Below are positions 52,579-63,332 of a DNA stretch of 64,000 nt, one piece after another; the stretch's first letter is position 1, and each line of letters opens with the position of its first letter. Origin of the DNA: Tannerella forsythia (GTDB lineage: Bacteria > Bacteroidota > Bacteroidia > Bacteroidales > Tannerellaceae); contig NZ_RQYN01000010.1 in assembly GCF_003860135.1 (NCBI RefSeq), forward strand, positions 1 to 64,000, written 5' to 3'. The notes beneath the pieces are model-generated. The model made no database searches, was not told where the DNA came from, and saw only the letters and a program-made list of their open reading frames with translations. The translations under genes were made by a program, and so were the position numbers.

Positions 52579-55209
52579 ATGCTAACAGCAAAGGAAATTC
52601 GTGAATCGTTTCTGTCTTTTTTTGCGTCAAAAGGACACCATATCGTACCCTCGGCTCCCATGGTTATCAAAGGTGACCCGACCCTGATGTTTACCAATGC
52701 CGGGATGAATCAATTCAAAGACATTATCCTCGGCAATGTGCCGATTAAATATCCGCGTGTGGCGGATTCGCAAAAATGTTTGCGCGTCAGCGGGAAACAT
52801 AATGACTTGGAAGAAGTGGGACACGATACGTACCACCATACCATGTTCGAGATGCTCGGCAACTGGTCGTTCGGCGACTATTTCAAAAAAGAAATCATCG
52901 GTTGGGCATGGGAATATCTCGTCGATTGTCTGCATCTCAATCCGGAACAACTCTACGTGACGATTTTCGAGGGCAGTCCGTCCGAAAATATCGATCGTGA
53001 CAATGAAGCGGCACAATACTGGGAACAGTTTTTGCCTCACGATCATATCTTGGAAGGCAACAAACACGATAACTTCTGGGAAATGGGCGATACCGGTCCG
53101 TGTGGCCCCTGCTCCGAAATCCATGTCGATCTGCGTCCCGAGAGCGAACGCCGGACGGTGCCCGGGGCCACGCTCGTCAACCAAGACCATCCGCTCGTCA
53201 TCGAGATATGGAACCTCGTGTTCATGCAATATAACCGCAAAGCCGACGGCACACTCGAATCGCTTCCGAACCATGTGATCGACACGGGGATGGGCTTTGA
53301 GCGGCTTTGCATGGCCTTGCAGGGAAAGACCTCGAACTACGATACCGACGTCTTCCAGCCCATCATCCGTGCCATTGCCGATATGACGTCGACACCTTAT
53401 GGTACCGATAAGCAAAAAGACGTTGCGATGCGCGTCATCGCCGACCATATCCGTACCATCGCCTTCTCGATTACCGACGGACAGTTGCCTTCGAACGCCA
53501 AGGCCGGCTATGTCATCCGTCGCATCCTGCGTCGCGCGGTGCGTTACGGATATACGTTCCTCGACCGACGCGAAGCATTCATGTATAAGCTCCTTCCGGC
53601 TCTGATCGACACCATGGGGACGGCATACCCCGAGCTGGTTGCTCAGCAGGAACTGATCGGCAAAGTGATGCGCGAAGAAGAAAATGCGTTCTTGCGTACC
53701 CTTGAGACCGGTATCAGGATGCTGGATAAAAAAATAGAAGAAGCAAAAGCTGCCGGACAGAGCATGCTGGACGGCGTGAATGCGTTTGTGCTTTACGATA
53801 CGTACGGCTTCCCGCTCGACCTCACGGAGCTGATCTTGCGCGAACATCAGATGACCGTCGATATCGAGGCTTTTGATGCGGAGATGCAGAAGCAAAAAGA
53901 GCGGGCACGCAATGCCGCGACGATCGAAACCGGCGACTGGGTCGTGCTTCGCGATGGTGAAACCGATTTTGTCGGTTATGATCATTTCGAGTGCGATGCG
54001 GAGATTCTGCGTTACCGGAAAGTCAAGCAAAAAAATAAAGAACTGTATCAGATCGTACTCGATAAGACCCCTTTCTATGCCGAGATGGGTGGACAGGTAG
54101 GCGACTGCGGTTGGCTGATCGCTCCGGACGGCGAGAAGACGGAGATCATCGACACCAAGCGTGAAAATAACTTACCCGTTCATCTGACCCGAAAGTTGCC
54201 GAACGAAGTGTCCGGTACGTTCACCGCTCAAATCAACAAGGAGATGCGTATCCGTTGCGAATGTAATCACTCGGCTACGCACTTACTGCACGAAGCGTTG
54301 CGTGAAGTGCTGGGTACGCATGTCGAACAGAAAGGTTCGTACGTGTCGCCCGAATCGTTGCGTTTCGACTTCTCCCACTTTCAGAAGCTGACAGATGAAG
54401 AAATCCGCAAGGTCGAGATGGCGGTCAACCGCAAGATACGTGAAGATTTTCCGCTGCAAGAATATCGTGATATCCCGATCGCGGAGGCTAAAGCGATGGG
54501 CGCGATGGCGCTCTTCGGCGAGAAATATGGCGACGAAGTGCGTGTAGTCCGCTATGGATCGTCTGTCGAGCTGTGTGGCGGTACGCATATCCCGAAGACC
54601 GGGATGATCGGTTCGATGTATATCGTGAACGAGAGTTCGATCGCGGCCGGAGTGCGTCGTATCGAAGCGGTAACGGCCGAGAGCGCCGAGAAACAGTTCT
54701 ACCTTGCGCAGGATGCCATCCGCGAGTTGCGTGCCATGTTCAATAATGTGCCGAACCTTGCCATGACGATCCGCAAATCGATCGAGGAGAACAGCGAACT
54801 GAAGAAGCAGTTGGGCGAATATATCAAAGAAAAAGCGGTGCTGATCAAACAACGAATCTTGTCTCGTGCCATCGAAAGGAATGGGGTCAAGCTGTTTGTC
54901 TTCAACGGCGAAGGGAACCTCGATATCTTCAAAGACATTGCTTTCCAGATCAAAGGAGAAAGCCGGAAGGACGAACGGGTCTGTTTCGTTGCGGGCATCG
55001 AGGATCACGATAAATGCGGACTGATTGTCGCACTCAGCGATGCGCTCGTGGCCGACGGATGGGATGCTTCACGACTCGTTAAAAGCGGCGCCAAGCACAT
55101 TCAGGGCGGCGGCGGCGGACAGCCGCATTTCGCCACGGCCGGCGGCAAAAAGAAAGACGGTCTGAACGCCGCCATAGAAACCATCCTTGAAGAAGCCGGG
55201 TTGAAATAA
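52579..55209 (+). CDS. alaS: Alanyl-tRNA synthetase
   Basis: Charges tRNA-Ala. The aminoacylation domain starts with [20 protein letters not shown]. The editing domain has [18 protein letters not shown] and [10 protein letters not shown] with the zinc-binding His and Cys. The C-terminal DHHA1-type region ends with [19 protein letters not shown]. The start at 52579 gives 876 aa, the usual size, and follows the promoter. aroB begins 3 bases after its stop. Confidence 0.97.
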   Translation: MLTAKEIRESFLSFFASKGHHIVPSAPMVIKGDPTLMFTNAGMNQFKDIILGNVPIKYPRVADSQKCLRVSGKHNDLEEVGHDTYHHTMFEMLGNWSFGDYFKKEIIGWAWEYLVDCLHLNPEQLYVTIFEGSPSENIDRDNEAAQYWEQFLPHDHILEGNKHDNFWEMGDTGPCGPCSEIHVDLRPESERRTVPGATLVNQDHPLVIEIWNLVFMQYNRKADGTLESLPNHVIDTGMGFERLCMALQGKTSNYDTDVFQPIIRAIADMTSTPYGTDKQKDVAMRVIADHIRTIAFSITDGQLPSNAKAGYVIRRILRRAVRYGYTFLDRREAFMYKLLPALIDTMGTAYPELVAQQELIGKVMREEENAFLRTLETGIRMLDKKIEEAKAAGQSMLDGVNAFVLYDTYGFPLDLTELILREHQMTVDIEAFDAEMQKQKERARNAATIETGDWVVLRDGETDFVGYDHFECDAEILRYRKVKQKNKELYQIVLDKTPFYAEMGGQVGDCGWLIAPDGEKTEIIDTKRENNLPVHLTRKLPNEVSGTFTAQINKEMRIRCECNHSATHLLHEALREVLGTHVEQKGSYVSPESLRFDFSHFQKLTDEEIRKVEMAVNRKIREDFPLQEYRDIPIAEAKAMGAMALFGEKYGDEVRVVRYGSSVELCGGTHIPKTGMIGSMYIVNESSIAAGVRRIEAVTAESAEKQFYLAQDAIRELRAMFNNVPNLAMTIRKSIEENSELKKQLGEYIKEKAVLIKQRILSRAIERNGVKLFVFNGEGNLDIFKDIAFQIKGESRKDERVCFVAGIEDHDKCGLIVALSDALVADGWDASRLVKSGAKHIQGGGGGQPHFATAGGKKKDGLNAAIETILEEAGLK

Positions 55210-55212
55210 ACG

Positions 55213-56268
55213 ATGGTGCTTATCACAAAAGATATTGTCGGGGAGTTGACGTCGTATCTTGCGTCGCATCAACACGACCGGACGTATATCCTGACCGATA
55301 CGAATACACGAGATACTTGTCTGCCGCTTTTGGAGCCCGTACAGAAGCTCAGGCAGGCGGAGGTCATTACGATCGAGCCCGGAGATACGCATAAGGACAT
55401 CGAACAGGTTGCCCGAATTTGGACGATCCTCTCGCGAAGCGGCGCATCCCGCCATTCTCTGCTGATTAATCTCGGCGGAGGGATGGTGACCGATCTGGGC
55501 GGGTTTGCAGGAGCTACGTTCAAACGCGGGCTGCATACGCTTAATATCCCTACGACGCTCATGGCCGCGGTCGATGCGGCCGTAGGCGGGAAAACGGGCA
55601 TTAACTTCGACGGACTGAAGAACGAGATCGGGGCATTCTACCCGCCTGATGCCGTGCTGATCGATACGGTCTTCCTGCATTCGCTCGACCGTGACAATCT
55701 CCTCTCCGGCTTTGCCGAGATGCTCAAACACGGGCTGATCAGCGACGAAAATCATCTGAACAGCCTCCTCGCGTTCGAGATCGAGGGGAGAAAGATCGAC
55801 ATAGAACCACTGCACGCGCTGGTCGAGACTTCAGTGGCTGTCAAAGAACGCATTGTTCACGAAGACCCGAAAGAACTGGGCATCCGCAAAGCGCTTAATT
55901 TCGGCCATACCATCGGCCATGCACTCGAGAGTTTGTTCTTTGCCAAGCATCACCCGATCCTCCATGGTCATGCGGTGGCCGCCGGCATGATTTGCGAACT
56001 GTATCTCTCGCATAAACAGTGCGCGATGTCTGTCGAAGTCTTACGGCGGACGGTGAATCTGATCCGTAGCGGATACCCCTCGCTCGCTTTCGACTGCCAC
56101 GATTACGAAGCCTTGTACGAGCGCATGACCCACGATAAGAAGAACGAAGGAGGACGTATCCGTTTTGTGCTCTTGGGAGGGGTCGGCGATATCCGTATCG
56201 ATCAGGAAGTGGACAAGAAGCGCGTCTTCGAATCGCTCGACTTCTACCGCGAGACGGTAGGGCGGTAG
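55213..56268 (+). CDS. aroB: 3-dehydroquinate synthase
   Basis: Second step of the shikimate pathway, forming 3-dehydroquinate from DAHP with NAD and a divalent metal. The NAD part shows GGGMVTDLGGFAGATFKRG and TTLMAAVDAAVGGKTGINF; the metal ligands include Glu in GFAEMLKHG, His in NFGHTIGHALE and His in HPILHGHAVAAGM. Length 351 aa is typical. Coupled to alaS with a 3-base gap, while aroK is at 11516 in another operon. Confidence 0.95.
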   Translation: MVLITKDIVGELTSYLASHQHDRTYILTDTNTRDTCLPLLEPVQKLRQAEVITIEPGDTHKDIEQVARIWTILSRSGASRHSLLINLGGGMVTDLGGFAGATFKRGLHTLNIPTTLMAAVDAAVGGKTGINFDGLKNEIGAFYPPDAVLIDTVFLHSLDRDNLLSGFAEMLKHGLISDENHLNSLLAFEIEGRKIDIEPLHALVETSVAVKERIVHEDPKELGIRKALNFGHTIGHALESLFFAKHHPILHGHAVAAGMICELYLSHKQCAMSVEVLRRTVNLIRSGYPSLAFDCHDYEALYERMTHDKKNEGGRIRFVLLGGVGDIRIDQEVDKKRVFESLDFYRETVGR

Positions 56269-56272
56269 AGGG

Positions 56273-57811
56273 TTAGAAGCTCAAGGTCAGTGCTGAGGTG
56301 AAAGTATTTCGAGCGCCTTTCAGATAAGGAGAGTTTCCGAGCAAGTATAGGATGTTGTAATCGAATGATAGGTACAGTAGGCTTGTTCCGAACTGTTTGC
56401 CGATTACGGCGTGCAAATTCGTGTAACCACGATCCGTATGATAATAATGAGATAACGGAACAGCCACATCGGTTGTAAAGATGTTTATTTGAGAGTCCGG
56501 ATAAGTCAATGTGGAGCGCGGGACTTCCAGCCCTTGACGAAGATGATATGAGATTCGATAAGAGGAGCGTACGACCCGCTGCTGTCCCCACATGATGCTT
56601 GCTTCCGTGCTGTTTATGCGGAAAAGATGTTCGGACGACCCGTCGGCTCGTCTTTCCGACAAACGGTTGAGGGTTATCCCGTAACAATCTGTTCGTCGGG
56701 GATTGTGTTTTACATTCATCCAAGTCCTTAATCCGAGATCGGTATGATTGTATACATAGTTTTTTTGTCCTTGGAGGATGTTGTTCAATTTGTCGAAGCC
56801 TTTTGCCTGATACAGAAAGAAGAAGGATCCCCATTTTATCTTGCCGCAGGGTGACCATGTGCTCCCCAATGCTAAAGATGTTTTATGTACCGTATACGTT
56901 GAAAGCAGACTGCGGTCGACATTCGTGGTACGGCTACGGCGTATGCTGTCTTGTTGGCGGTCGTAGGCCAAGCGTCCCCATACAGTCATCGTGTTGCTTA
57001 ACCGGCTCTCCAGCTGCACGCCGATGTGCTGGGCGTAGAGATTCGCTTCTAAGTCTCTGTTCTGAAACTTTTGTGTCTTCCGATTGATTCCGAAGCCCAT
57101 AAATTCATAAGCCATTTTATCGAGGCGTATCGGGCGATCGTTATCTGTATTTCGATAGGCAATGTTGTTGTCGCGTGTACCATAGCCCCACCCGCCTTCG
57201 ACGGTCAGAGAGAGTTTGGGAAGTCTTAATCCGGCATATAAATAGTAATGTGAGCGAAAACTTTCGGCCGACGGACGCGGATCGTTTGAACGGGTGCCTT
57301 TGAAATAATGTATGGATGCGGAGGCTCCAACCACAAATGATAGGAAGAGATCGATATTAAAATTCCCGTTGATATCGTATATTTCCGTTTCCCAGTTTCC
57401 TTTTTGTGGTGATGCAAAATAATAGGGCATACCATCACGAGGCTTTTCACTCAAGAGCCATTGTACGCTGTCGGAAAAGGTACGATGATAAGCGAACTCC
57501 CCGTATACCTGCCATCGTTCGGCAGAGTATAGCCCGATGGATGTCAATGAAACGTCGCGAAATTGTTCAGGCATCTGCACCTTTATCAGTTCACCCGATG
57601 CATATTGATAGGCTAAAGTTGTATGACCGAAGGAGGATCGTGGAAGCAATCTTACACTCATCGGTGTTTCCATCGTTCTTCTGTACACCTCATTCCGCAA
57701 CGAATGGGTCATCACGGAATGCGTGATACTGTCGACAGCCTCTGCCTCCACGTTCGATGGGCAGAGGCAGAGCGCTGTGAACAGGATGATATAAGCAGTG
57801 TATCTAAACAT
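56273..57811 (-). CDS. DUF6850-type outer-membrane beta-barrel protein
   Basis: A large exported protein with a signal peptide (about 1-23, ending VEAEA) and many aromatic beta strands (WQVYGEFAYHRTF, SLTVEGGWGYGTR), ending in TFTSALTLSF. This and the order after a TonB-dependent receptor and a DUF4876 lipoprotein match the DUF6850 barrel family. The start at 57811 (MFRYTAYIILF) follows the DUF4876 gene by 4 bases. 512 aa. It is probably an outer-membrane partner in the uptake system. Confidence 0.82.
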   Translation of the reverse strand: MFRYTAYIILFTALCLCPSNVEAEAVDSITHSVMTHSLRNEVYRRTMETPMSVRLLPRSSFGHTTLAYQYASGELIKVQMPEQFRDVSLTSIGLYSAERWQVYGEFAYHRTFSDSVQWLLSEKPRDGMPYYFASPQKGNWETEIYDINGNFNIDLFLSFVVGASASIHYFKGTRSNDPRPSAESFRSHYYLYAGLRLPKLSLTVEGGWGYGTRDNNIAYRNTDNDRPIRLDKMAYEFMGFGINRKTQKFQNRDLEANLYAQHIGVQLESRLSNTMTVWGRLAYDRQQDSIRRSRTTNVDRSLLSTYTVHKTSLALGSTWSPCGKIKWGSFFFLYQAKGFDKLNNILQGQKNYVYNHTDLGLRTWMNVKHNPRRTDCYGITLNRLSERRADGSSEHLFRINSTEASIMWGQQRVVRSSYRISYHLRQGLEVPRSTLTYPDSQINIFTTDVAVPLSHYYHTDRGYTNLHAVIGKQFGTSLLYLSFDYNILYLLGNSPYLKGARNTFTSALTLSF

Positions 57812-57815
57812 GTTT

Positions 57816-59165
57816 TTATTTGGCCGGGGCAAATGCACGCGGCTCGGCTTTGATGGTCAGAAAATCAATCCCCGAATTGTTGATGTCTTGAAGCACACGG
57901 CGATTCCCGTCCATACGACTGATCTTCCGTGTCAGAGCCAAAGACGTATACTCTCCTTCCTTCACATATGCGTATCCGGCATCGTCTTTCTTTTGTATCG
58001 CCTTGGGAGAGACATACCCTGTCGATGTCGGAGAAATCACTTCAACCGCATCGATCAGATTAGCGTTGGGGATTTGGATAAACTGGCTTTTCGAGCCCTT
58101 TTTGGGATCTATCGCAGGATAGACGAATATGGGAAGTTGTGAAGGTGAGGGATGACGGAACAGCACGTAACCCTCCTTTCCATTACTCGATAAACGCATT
58201 GAGGTGTTGTTACCCTTGTGAATCAGAATTAAATCCGGCACATTCGGATTGGTAAGTGCTTTGGTACGCTCGTAGGCACCTTCGAAATCGGCTTTACTCA
58301 GGTCTACTGTCAGTTCGGGTGAGGCTACTTCTACGACGGTACCTCTCATATTCGTGTATTTCGATTTGAAGTTTGTCGCAAAGCGTGCGATGACCAGACT
58401 TTCACCCGGTTTTACCGGATGTTCTTTTCCATTGCCGGGTATCATGAACAGCATGCTTGCATAGTAATAGTCGCTGTTAGCCTTCTCTCCCAGCGTCATG
58501 CCTTCGGCTTTACTCCAGTCGTAACGACCGTCTTCAGTATAATAGTAGCGTTTGTCTTGTGTTGGATGGCCGTTGCCGTAGCGGTTCATCGTGGTGATGG
58601 CAATACATAAGCTGTCGGCATACAGTGTTTTGTTCGAGTTATTGTATATTTCAAAGAACTGATCGTAATCACCGGCGGCTTTTTTGCTGTCGGATCCGCC
58701 ATAGTACAGCGTCTTGAATACGAAGTTTTCGGTTGTTGAAGTGCTCAGCACCAGATCGATTTCTTTTATCTTTCCGGGTTCTAACTGCATGCCCGACTGG
58801 GATGCGGAGAAAAGCACTGTGTTTTTATTCGCATCCTGCCCGGTTATGTTTTTATAATTTTCGTTCGACATGGAGTAGGTTGCTGTAATATCATAGATAT
58901 CAACAGGCAGTTGCTTAAATTCTACCGGCAGGCCTTTCTCCGAGGTGGCGGTAGATTCTTTTCCTGTACTTACATTACGTAAAACAATCGTTACTTTACC
59001 GAGCGGAGCCTTCGCATATTCGGGTGCGAGTGACACATTCACTTTCATCGCTGCAGATTTCACTTCCGGTGTATCTTCCGTTCGGTCGCACGAAGTCATA
59101 AAAGATGCGGCAAGGAGCATAACGATCCATACGATACCGCCATTCATTAATCTAATTGTTTTCAT
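57816..59165 (-). CDS. DUF4876 lipoprotein
   Basis: A lipoprotein signal (lipobox FMTSC, Cys26) is followed by a beta-rich mature part. About 38-140 forms an Ig- or CNA-like domain (VNVSLAPEYAKAPLGKVTIVLRNV). About 150-449 carries LYYGGSDSKKAAGDYDQFFEIYNNSNKTLYADSLCI and KGSKSQFIQIPNANLIDAVEVIS. It fits the DUF4876 family. It is probably exposed at the surface or in the periplasm and works with the receptor. It starts 18 bases after the receptor stop. Confidence 0.85.
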   Translation of the reverse strand: MKTIRLMNGGIVWIVMLLAASFMTSCDRTEDTPEVKSAAMKVNVSLAPEYAKAPLGKVTIVLRNVSTGKESTATSEKGLPVEFKQLPVDIYDITATYSMSNENYKNITGQDANKNTVLFSASQSGMQLEPGKIKEIDLVLSTSTTENFVFKTLYYGGSDSKKAAGDYDQFFEIYNNSNKTLYADSLCIAITTMNRYGNGHPTQDKRYYYTEDGRYDWSKAEGMTLGEKANSDYYYASMLFMIPGNGKEHPVKPGESLVIARFATNFKSKYTNMRGTVVEVASPELTVDLSKADFEGAYERTKALTNPNVPDLILIHKGNNTSMRLSSNGKEGYVLFRHPSPSQLPIFVYPAIDPKKGSKSQFIQIPNANLIDAVEVISPTSTGYVSPKAIQKKDDAGYAYVKEGEYTSLALTRKISRMDGNRRVLQDINNSGIDFLTIKAEPRAFAPAK

Positions 59166-59183
59166 TGTGAGTTTTGTTTATAT

Positions 59184-61964
59184 TTAAATTTTATAAGAAA
59201 TATCCATGCTGATAGTAGGGGCTTGGTTAAAGTATCTTCTGATACCGTCCATTTCCGTATATGGGCGATAATTGAATATATTATAAATATAGCAGGACAG
59301 CCTGAGCTTTGATCCTAGCTCTTTGGATACGCGCAGATGGCAATTCGGAATCAGAATAGGCTGGCGAATGCTTAAGGGTTCACTGTATGATAATCTTAAG
59401 TATGCCCATTTGGGGTCTTGCGCCTCGTTACCTTCAAAACGAACCATGTTAAAATTCCGGTCATAGTAACCTACCGGATAGATGCTGTAGCCAAAGCGGT
59501 GGTAGTGACGAAGCCAGAAGTTTTGAAGACGGACATTCAGAATAAGTCCTATCACGGAGATATGTTTCGTTAGGCTTACCGTGGAGACCAGTTCATGGGT
59601 ACTGTTTTTGATCGGGCCATAAATGCCTGCCACAGCTTCTTGCTCCATATCGACCTTCCCACTCGAACGATCGCCTTTCGAATAATAATAACTGTAGTTG
59701 TAGACAAGCGAATAGTTGCATGACAGTCCCAATGGTTTGATCTCGTCGATATTGCCGACAAGTTCTATTCCGCAGTTGCTGCTATAGAGACGATTTTCCG
59801 GTTTGTAGTATGAGTCAATGTATAATTTACGTTCTCCGTCAGGAGTATACAGAGGCCTGCCGTTAGGTGCATCACCGGTCTTTTTATAATATTGCACATA
59901 CATGGTATCAATAACCGTCAACGAACTGATGCCGTCCTGGTCGATCTTCAGATATCCTGTCAGCGAGGTGTTGAATCCTTTGGTACGATATGTTACTCCG
60001 GATTCGAAGCTGTGGGTATAAGGCGAACGCAGGTTCCGGTTGGTCGGGTCGATCACTTTGGTCTGGTAAAGATAGAGCCGTTTCTGATATTCGTCGTGAT
60101 AATGAGAAAATACGAGACGGTCGAAATAGACATTCTCCGGATATAAATAGGCAGTTGGGGGAATTTTATAGCTGATGCCGTAAGCTCCGTTGAAGCTTAA
60201 GTTGTTTCCGATAAAGTAAGTGCTACTTACGCGCGGGCTGATTACGAAGCGATTTCTTTGTGTCTCCAGACGTAAACCGCCTGTAACGGAAAGATGATGT
60301 TCTCCCAAAGGTAGTGTCATTTTATCCTGTAGATAGGCGCCGTATTGAAGGAGTCTGATACGGTTTTTGTAGTCATACGATCGGTCGCCTCGCCCCCCGA
60401 TTCCTCCGTCGTGGAAAGGATGTTCCGGGTCAAAGATTTTGCCTTTTCCCAGATTCGCTTCATACTTTCCAAATAATCCGAAACTTACGAGATGAGTACC
60501 TTCTTTCCACCTCATGGATTTGCGTCCTTCGATATTCGCGTACCCGAGCAGAGGGATACCCTCTATTTCTAGTTTGGATACATAGCGAGGCGGAGCAATA
60601 TCCGTTTCATGAAGACCGGAGGTATAGTCGTCCGTTATAATTCTGCGTTCAAAGTTCTGGATGTATTCTTCGTGCATGTCATACTGACGACTGAGAGAGA
60701 AAGAGGCATTATAATCGATTCTGTCGAGGAAGGTGCTCGGAGGCTGAAGGGTTCCTCGGATGGCGAGTTTGACCGCACTTTGTTCTGTCTTGGTGCGGTT
60801 CAGTACCTCGTCGGGATCATTTTTCAGCCCGTCGATATTCTGCGATAAGTCTATGGATAAGGTATTGTCCCATTTCAATGGGGCATTCAGGGTCTTTGTC
60901 CATGTGGTATTAAGCGCTAGTCGTGAATTGGTTTTCAGTCGGTCGCGTTTATCCTTTGTGCTGCTTTGATAATCGACATGGAAGTGTAGCAAGCCGTATT
61001 TATTACCGAGTGAAAGACCTTTTCCGGCGGAAGCATTCAAGATGTCATATTGTACTTTTACCGATCCGTAGAGAGGGGTAATACCTGCACGACGGTTAAT
61101 GATTACGGCGCCATGGCTCAGGTCGCCGTATTTTACGGGAGCCACCCCCGAGATAATCTCGATGCTTTCAACCGACGAGGCCGGCAGTAGGCGAAGGTCA
61201 TTTCCGTTGGCTACATGTTCGTTATTATCCGTATTGAAGCGGCGATCGAACATTTTAATTCCGCCCCATTTGCCGTAACTGTCGAGCTGCATGTTCACAT
61301 TATTGGAGATTGGCGTGCCGTCTACGATAAAGGCGATGCCGAAGGCGGCGTTTCGTGTGAAATCATTAATTTTCGATCGGTTGTATATGTCAAGCGGATT
61401 TTCGGTAGCTCCGGACAGTGCCGAACGAAGGGTCAGAAAGCTTGTTTGATGGGGATCGATGTTCAAGATTGCCTTGCCCGGTAAAGCTTGCATCACGTCG
61501 GCCAGACTGTATGCCTGTATATTATCGATACTATTGCGGTTGATGACGATCGAAGAGTTCGACTGCCTCGATTCCCTGACCGCATTAACTTGGACGTCCG
61601 GAAGGTACAGGTTCTCTTCGTTCAAGATGAACGTCAACGTTTTTCCCGAAGCGATTTGTTCGGCCGTCAGACTTTGGTTGAGGGTTACTTTGCCTATATA
61701 TGATATTCTGATGTTCGTACCTTGACCTTTCAAAAGGATACTGCTGAGTGAGAGCATACCTCCTTCGTCTGTCAGATAATACTGGTCGAGACGCTCTACA
61801 AATACGGATGCATAAGGCAATGGCTTACCATCCTTATCATTTATCTTGAGAATAATACATCCGTTAGTTGGTGTTCCGGAAATAAGATCGAATGAACATA
61901 ACAGCAACAAAAGCCCTGTAATCATCCAATAGCGTCTACTTCCACTTTGTTGAAATATATTCAT
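59184..61964 (-). CDS. TonB-dependent outer-membrane receptor
   Basis: An active transporter of the outer membrane. A signal peptide (about 1-32) is followed by a carboxypeptidase-like regulatory domain (about 35-120; LKINDKDGKPLPYASVFVER). The plug domain has YSLADVMQALPGKAILNIDP and the barrel runs to the end (PTISMDISYKI). At 926 aa it has the SusC-like N-terminus but no SusD partner. The start at 61964 is chosen because the longer frame lies in the leader and close to the -7 box. The DUF4876 and DUF6850 genes follow. The substrate is not evident. Confidence 0.9.
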   Translation of the reverse strand: MNIFQQSGSRRYWMITGLLLLLCSFDLISGTPTNGCIILKINDKDGKPLPYASVFVERLDQYYLTDEGGMLSLSSILLKGQGTNIRISYIGKVTLNQSLTAEQIASGKTLTFILNEENLYLPDVQVNAVRESRQSNSSIVINRNSIDNIQAYSLADVMQALPGKAILNIDPHQTSFLTLRSALSGATENPLDIYNRSKINDFTRNAAFGIAFIVDGTPISNNVNMQLDSYGKWGGIKMFDRRFNTDNNEHVANGNDLRLLPASSVESIEIISGVAPVKYGDLSHGAVIINRRAGITPLYGSVKVQYDILNASAGKGLSLGNKYGLLHFHVDYQSSTKDKRDRLKTNSRLALNTTWTKTLNAPLKWDNTLSIDLSQNIDGLKNDPDEVLNRTKTEQSAVKLAIRGTLQPPSTFLDRIDYNASFSLSRQYDMHEEYIQNFERRIITDDYTSGLHETDIAPPRYVSKLEIEGIPLLGYANIEGRKSMRWKEGTHLVSFGLFGKYEANLGKGKIFDPEHPFHDGGIGGRGDRSYDYKNRIRLLQYGAYLQDKMTLPLGEHHLSVTGGLRLETQRNRFVISPRVSSTYFIGNNLSFNGAYGISYKIPPTAYLYPENVYFDRLVFSHYHDEYQKRLYLYQTKVIDPTNRNLRSPYTHSFESGVTYRTKGFNTSLTGYLKIDQDGISSLTVIDTMYVQYYKKTGDAPNGRPLYTPDGERKLYIDSYYKPENRLYSSNCGIELVGNIDEIKPLGLSCNYSLVYNYSYYYSKGDRSSGKVDMEQEAVAGIYGPIKNSTHELVSTVSLTKHISVIGLILNVRLQNFWLRHYHRFGYSIYPVGYYDRNFNMVRFEGNEAQDPKWAYLRLSYSEPLSIRQPILIPNCHLRVSKELGSKLRLSCYIYNIFNYRPYTEMDGIRRYFNQAPTISMDISYKI

Positions 61965-62041
61965 GAAACAATTTTTTCTTCTAAAGAACTTAATCAGGCA
62001 AATAAAAATTGGCACAAAATTAAATGCCCGCCTTGCAGTGT

Positions 62042-62094
62042 AAAATCCCCAATATTGGGGATTTTTTTAAGCTGTATATCCCTAATATTGGGTA
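62042..62094. promoter_or_regulatory. Two palindromic operators upstream of the receptor operon
   Basis: A perfect 24-base palindrome (62042-62065) has the half AATCCCCAATATTGGGGATT. A second, imperfect one (CCCTAATATTGGG, 62080-62092) has its centre 33 bases away, about three helical turns. They lie where the -33 region of the receptor promoter would be. The binding protein is unknown. Confidence 0.8.
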
Positions 62095-62363
62095 GGCGGG
62101 TTTTGCTTTACTCGTGTTTCTGGAGACTGAAAAACTTGATTTGCGCCTGTAATGATAAAGATATTATGATCATTCTAAATCAGGAAATCGTGTCAGCCGT
62201 TAAAATTGTGATTGCTTAATGGTTGTTTCTGGTAAGAAGGAATTGAATAGCATATCTAAAGGCATGTTGTGTTCAAATATCCTCTTAACGATTGTGATGT
62301 TATGAAATGAATTAAAAGTTTTGCTTTTTGCTTAATTTCGGAGTTTTCAGGAATGAGAAATTG

Positions 62364-62371
62364 TATATTTG
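62364..62371 (+). promoter_or_regulatory. -7 element TATATTTG of lgt
   Basis: TAnnTTTG match 21 bases before the ATG at 62393, which rules out the Met at 62369. Confidence 0.6.
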
Positions 62372-62392
62372 CACTCTGTTGTTAGGAATGTG

Positions 62393-63226
62393 ATGGGTGT
62401 GTACTTGTTTATTCAGTGGGACGTAGATCCCGAAATCGTGAATCTTTTCGGGATGATCTCCATCCGATATTACAGCCTGTTGTTCGTATCGGGATTAATG
62501 CTCAGTTACCGGATCGTTCAAAGGATGTACAAAAGAGAGGGGCTCCCTTCGGAACATTTATGGCATTTGGCCACGTATATTTTTATCGGAACGGTAGCGG
62601 GCGCGAGATTAGGCCATTGTTTATTCTATGAACCGGGCTATTATTTGTCTCATCCCTTAGAGATGCTGTTGCCTGTACAGTGGATTGACGGTTCTCTTCG
62701 CTTTACCGGCTACCACGGATTGGCCAGTCACGGTGGTGCCATTGGGGTATTGTTGGCCATTATGGCTTACGCGAGAAAATATAAAGAAACAATTTGGGCA
62801 GTCTTGGATAAAATAGGTGTGGTTGCCCCCTTAGCAGGAGCATTTATTCGTTTGGGCAATTTGATGAATTCCGAAATCATCGGTCATCCAACGACTGTGC
62901 CGTGGGCCTTCGTTTTCCGGCGTGTCGATGTGCTACCGAGGCATCCGGCACAACTATACGAGGCCATTGCTTATCTCATTATTTTCGTTATCGTCTATGG
63001 ATTGTATCGAAGGAAGAACACAAAGGCCGACGGCTTTCTATTTGGACTGATGCTTGTTCTTCTGTTTATGGCTCGCTTCCTGATCGAATTTCTGAAGGAG
63101 CATCAAGTCTCGTTCGAAGAAGGGTTGCCGTTTGATATGGGACAAATGCTTAGTCTCCCATTTATCTTTTGCGGCATATTTCTTATGTTTCTGAAGAGAA
63201 GCAGTAACTTGTCTCGGGGAAGATAA
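62393..63226 (+). CDS. lgt: Prolipoprotein diacylglyceryl transferase
   Basis: Adds the diacylglyceryl group to the lipobox Cys of prolipoproteins. Seven membrane segments, the Lgt signature GRLGNLMNSEIIG-like IRLGNLMNSEIIG near residue 155, and HPAQLYEAIAYLI with the conserved His and Glu. YHGLASHGGAIGVL is another family block. Length 277 aa. It is required for the lipoproteins seen elsewhere in this window. A hairpin follows at 63270. Confidence 0.95.
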   Translation: MGVYLFIQWDVDPEIVNLFGMISIRYYSLLFVSGLMLSYRIVQRMYKREGLPSEHLWHLATYIFIGTVAGARLGHCLFYEPGYYLSHPLEMLLPVQWIDGSLRFTGYHGLASHGGAIGVLLAIMAYARKYKETIWAVLDKIGVVAPLAGAFIRLGNLMNSEIIGHPTTVPWAFVFRRVDVLPRHPAQLYEAIAYLIIFVIVYGLYRRKNTKADGFLFGLMLVLLFMARFLIEFLKEHQVSFEEGLPFDMGQMLSLPFIFCGIFLMFLKRSSNLSRGR

Positions 63227-63269
63227 AGCACTTTTACTATAAGTGAATCTCATTAGTCGTATAAACTGA

Positions 63270-63317
63270 TACGGTACTTGGGCTGTTATATCATAATAAC
63301 TAGCCCCGCGTACCGTA
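63270..63317. terminator. Hairpin between lgt and the DUF6249-like gene
   Basis: TACGGTAC (63270-63277) pairs with GTACCGTA (63310-63317) and GGGCT with AGCCC inside, around a 17-base loop. It lies between convergent genes and may end both. Confidence 0.5.
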
Positions 63318-63332
63318 CCTGAAACAACCTTT

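Larger units (their letters stand above)
61965..62392. other. Divergent regulatory region between receptor operon and lgt
   Basis: It contains the receptor -7 box (minus, TAATTTTG at 62015-62022), two palindromes (62042-62065 and about 62078-62095), and the lgt -7 box (TATATTTG, 62364-62371). No gene is seen. Confidence 0.65.

Noticed and set aside
52627-54030. 467-codon frame antisense to alaS
   Set aside because: Shadow frame; alaS motifs are intact on the plus strand.
62042-62094. Palindromes as a terminator for the receptor operon or lgt
   Set aside because: They lie upstream of both genes, close to the receptor -7 box, and are perfectly symmetric without a loop; operator function fits better.
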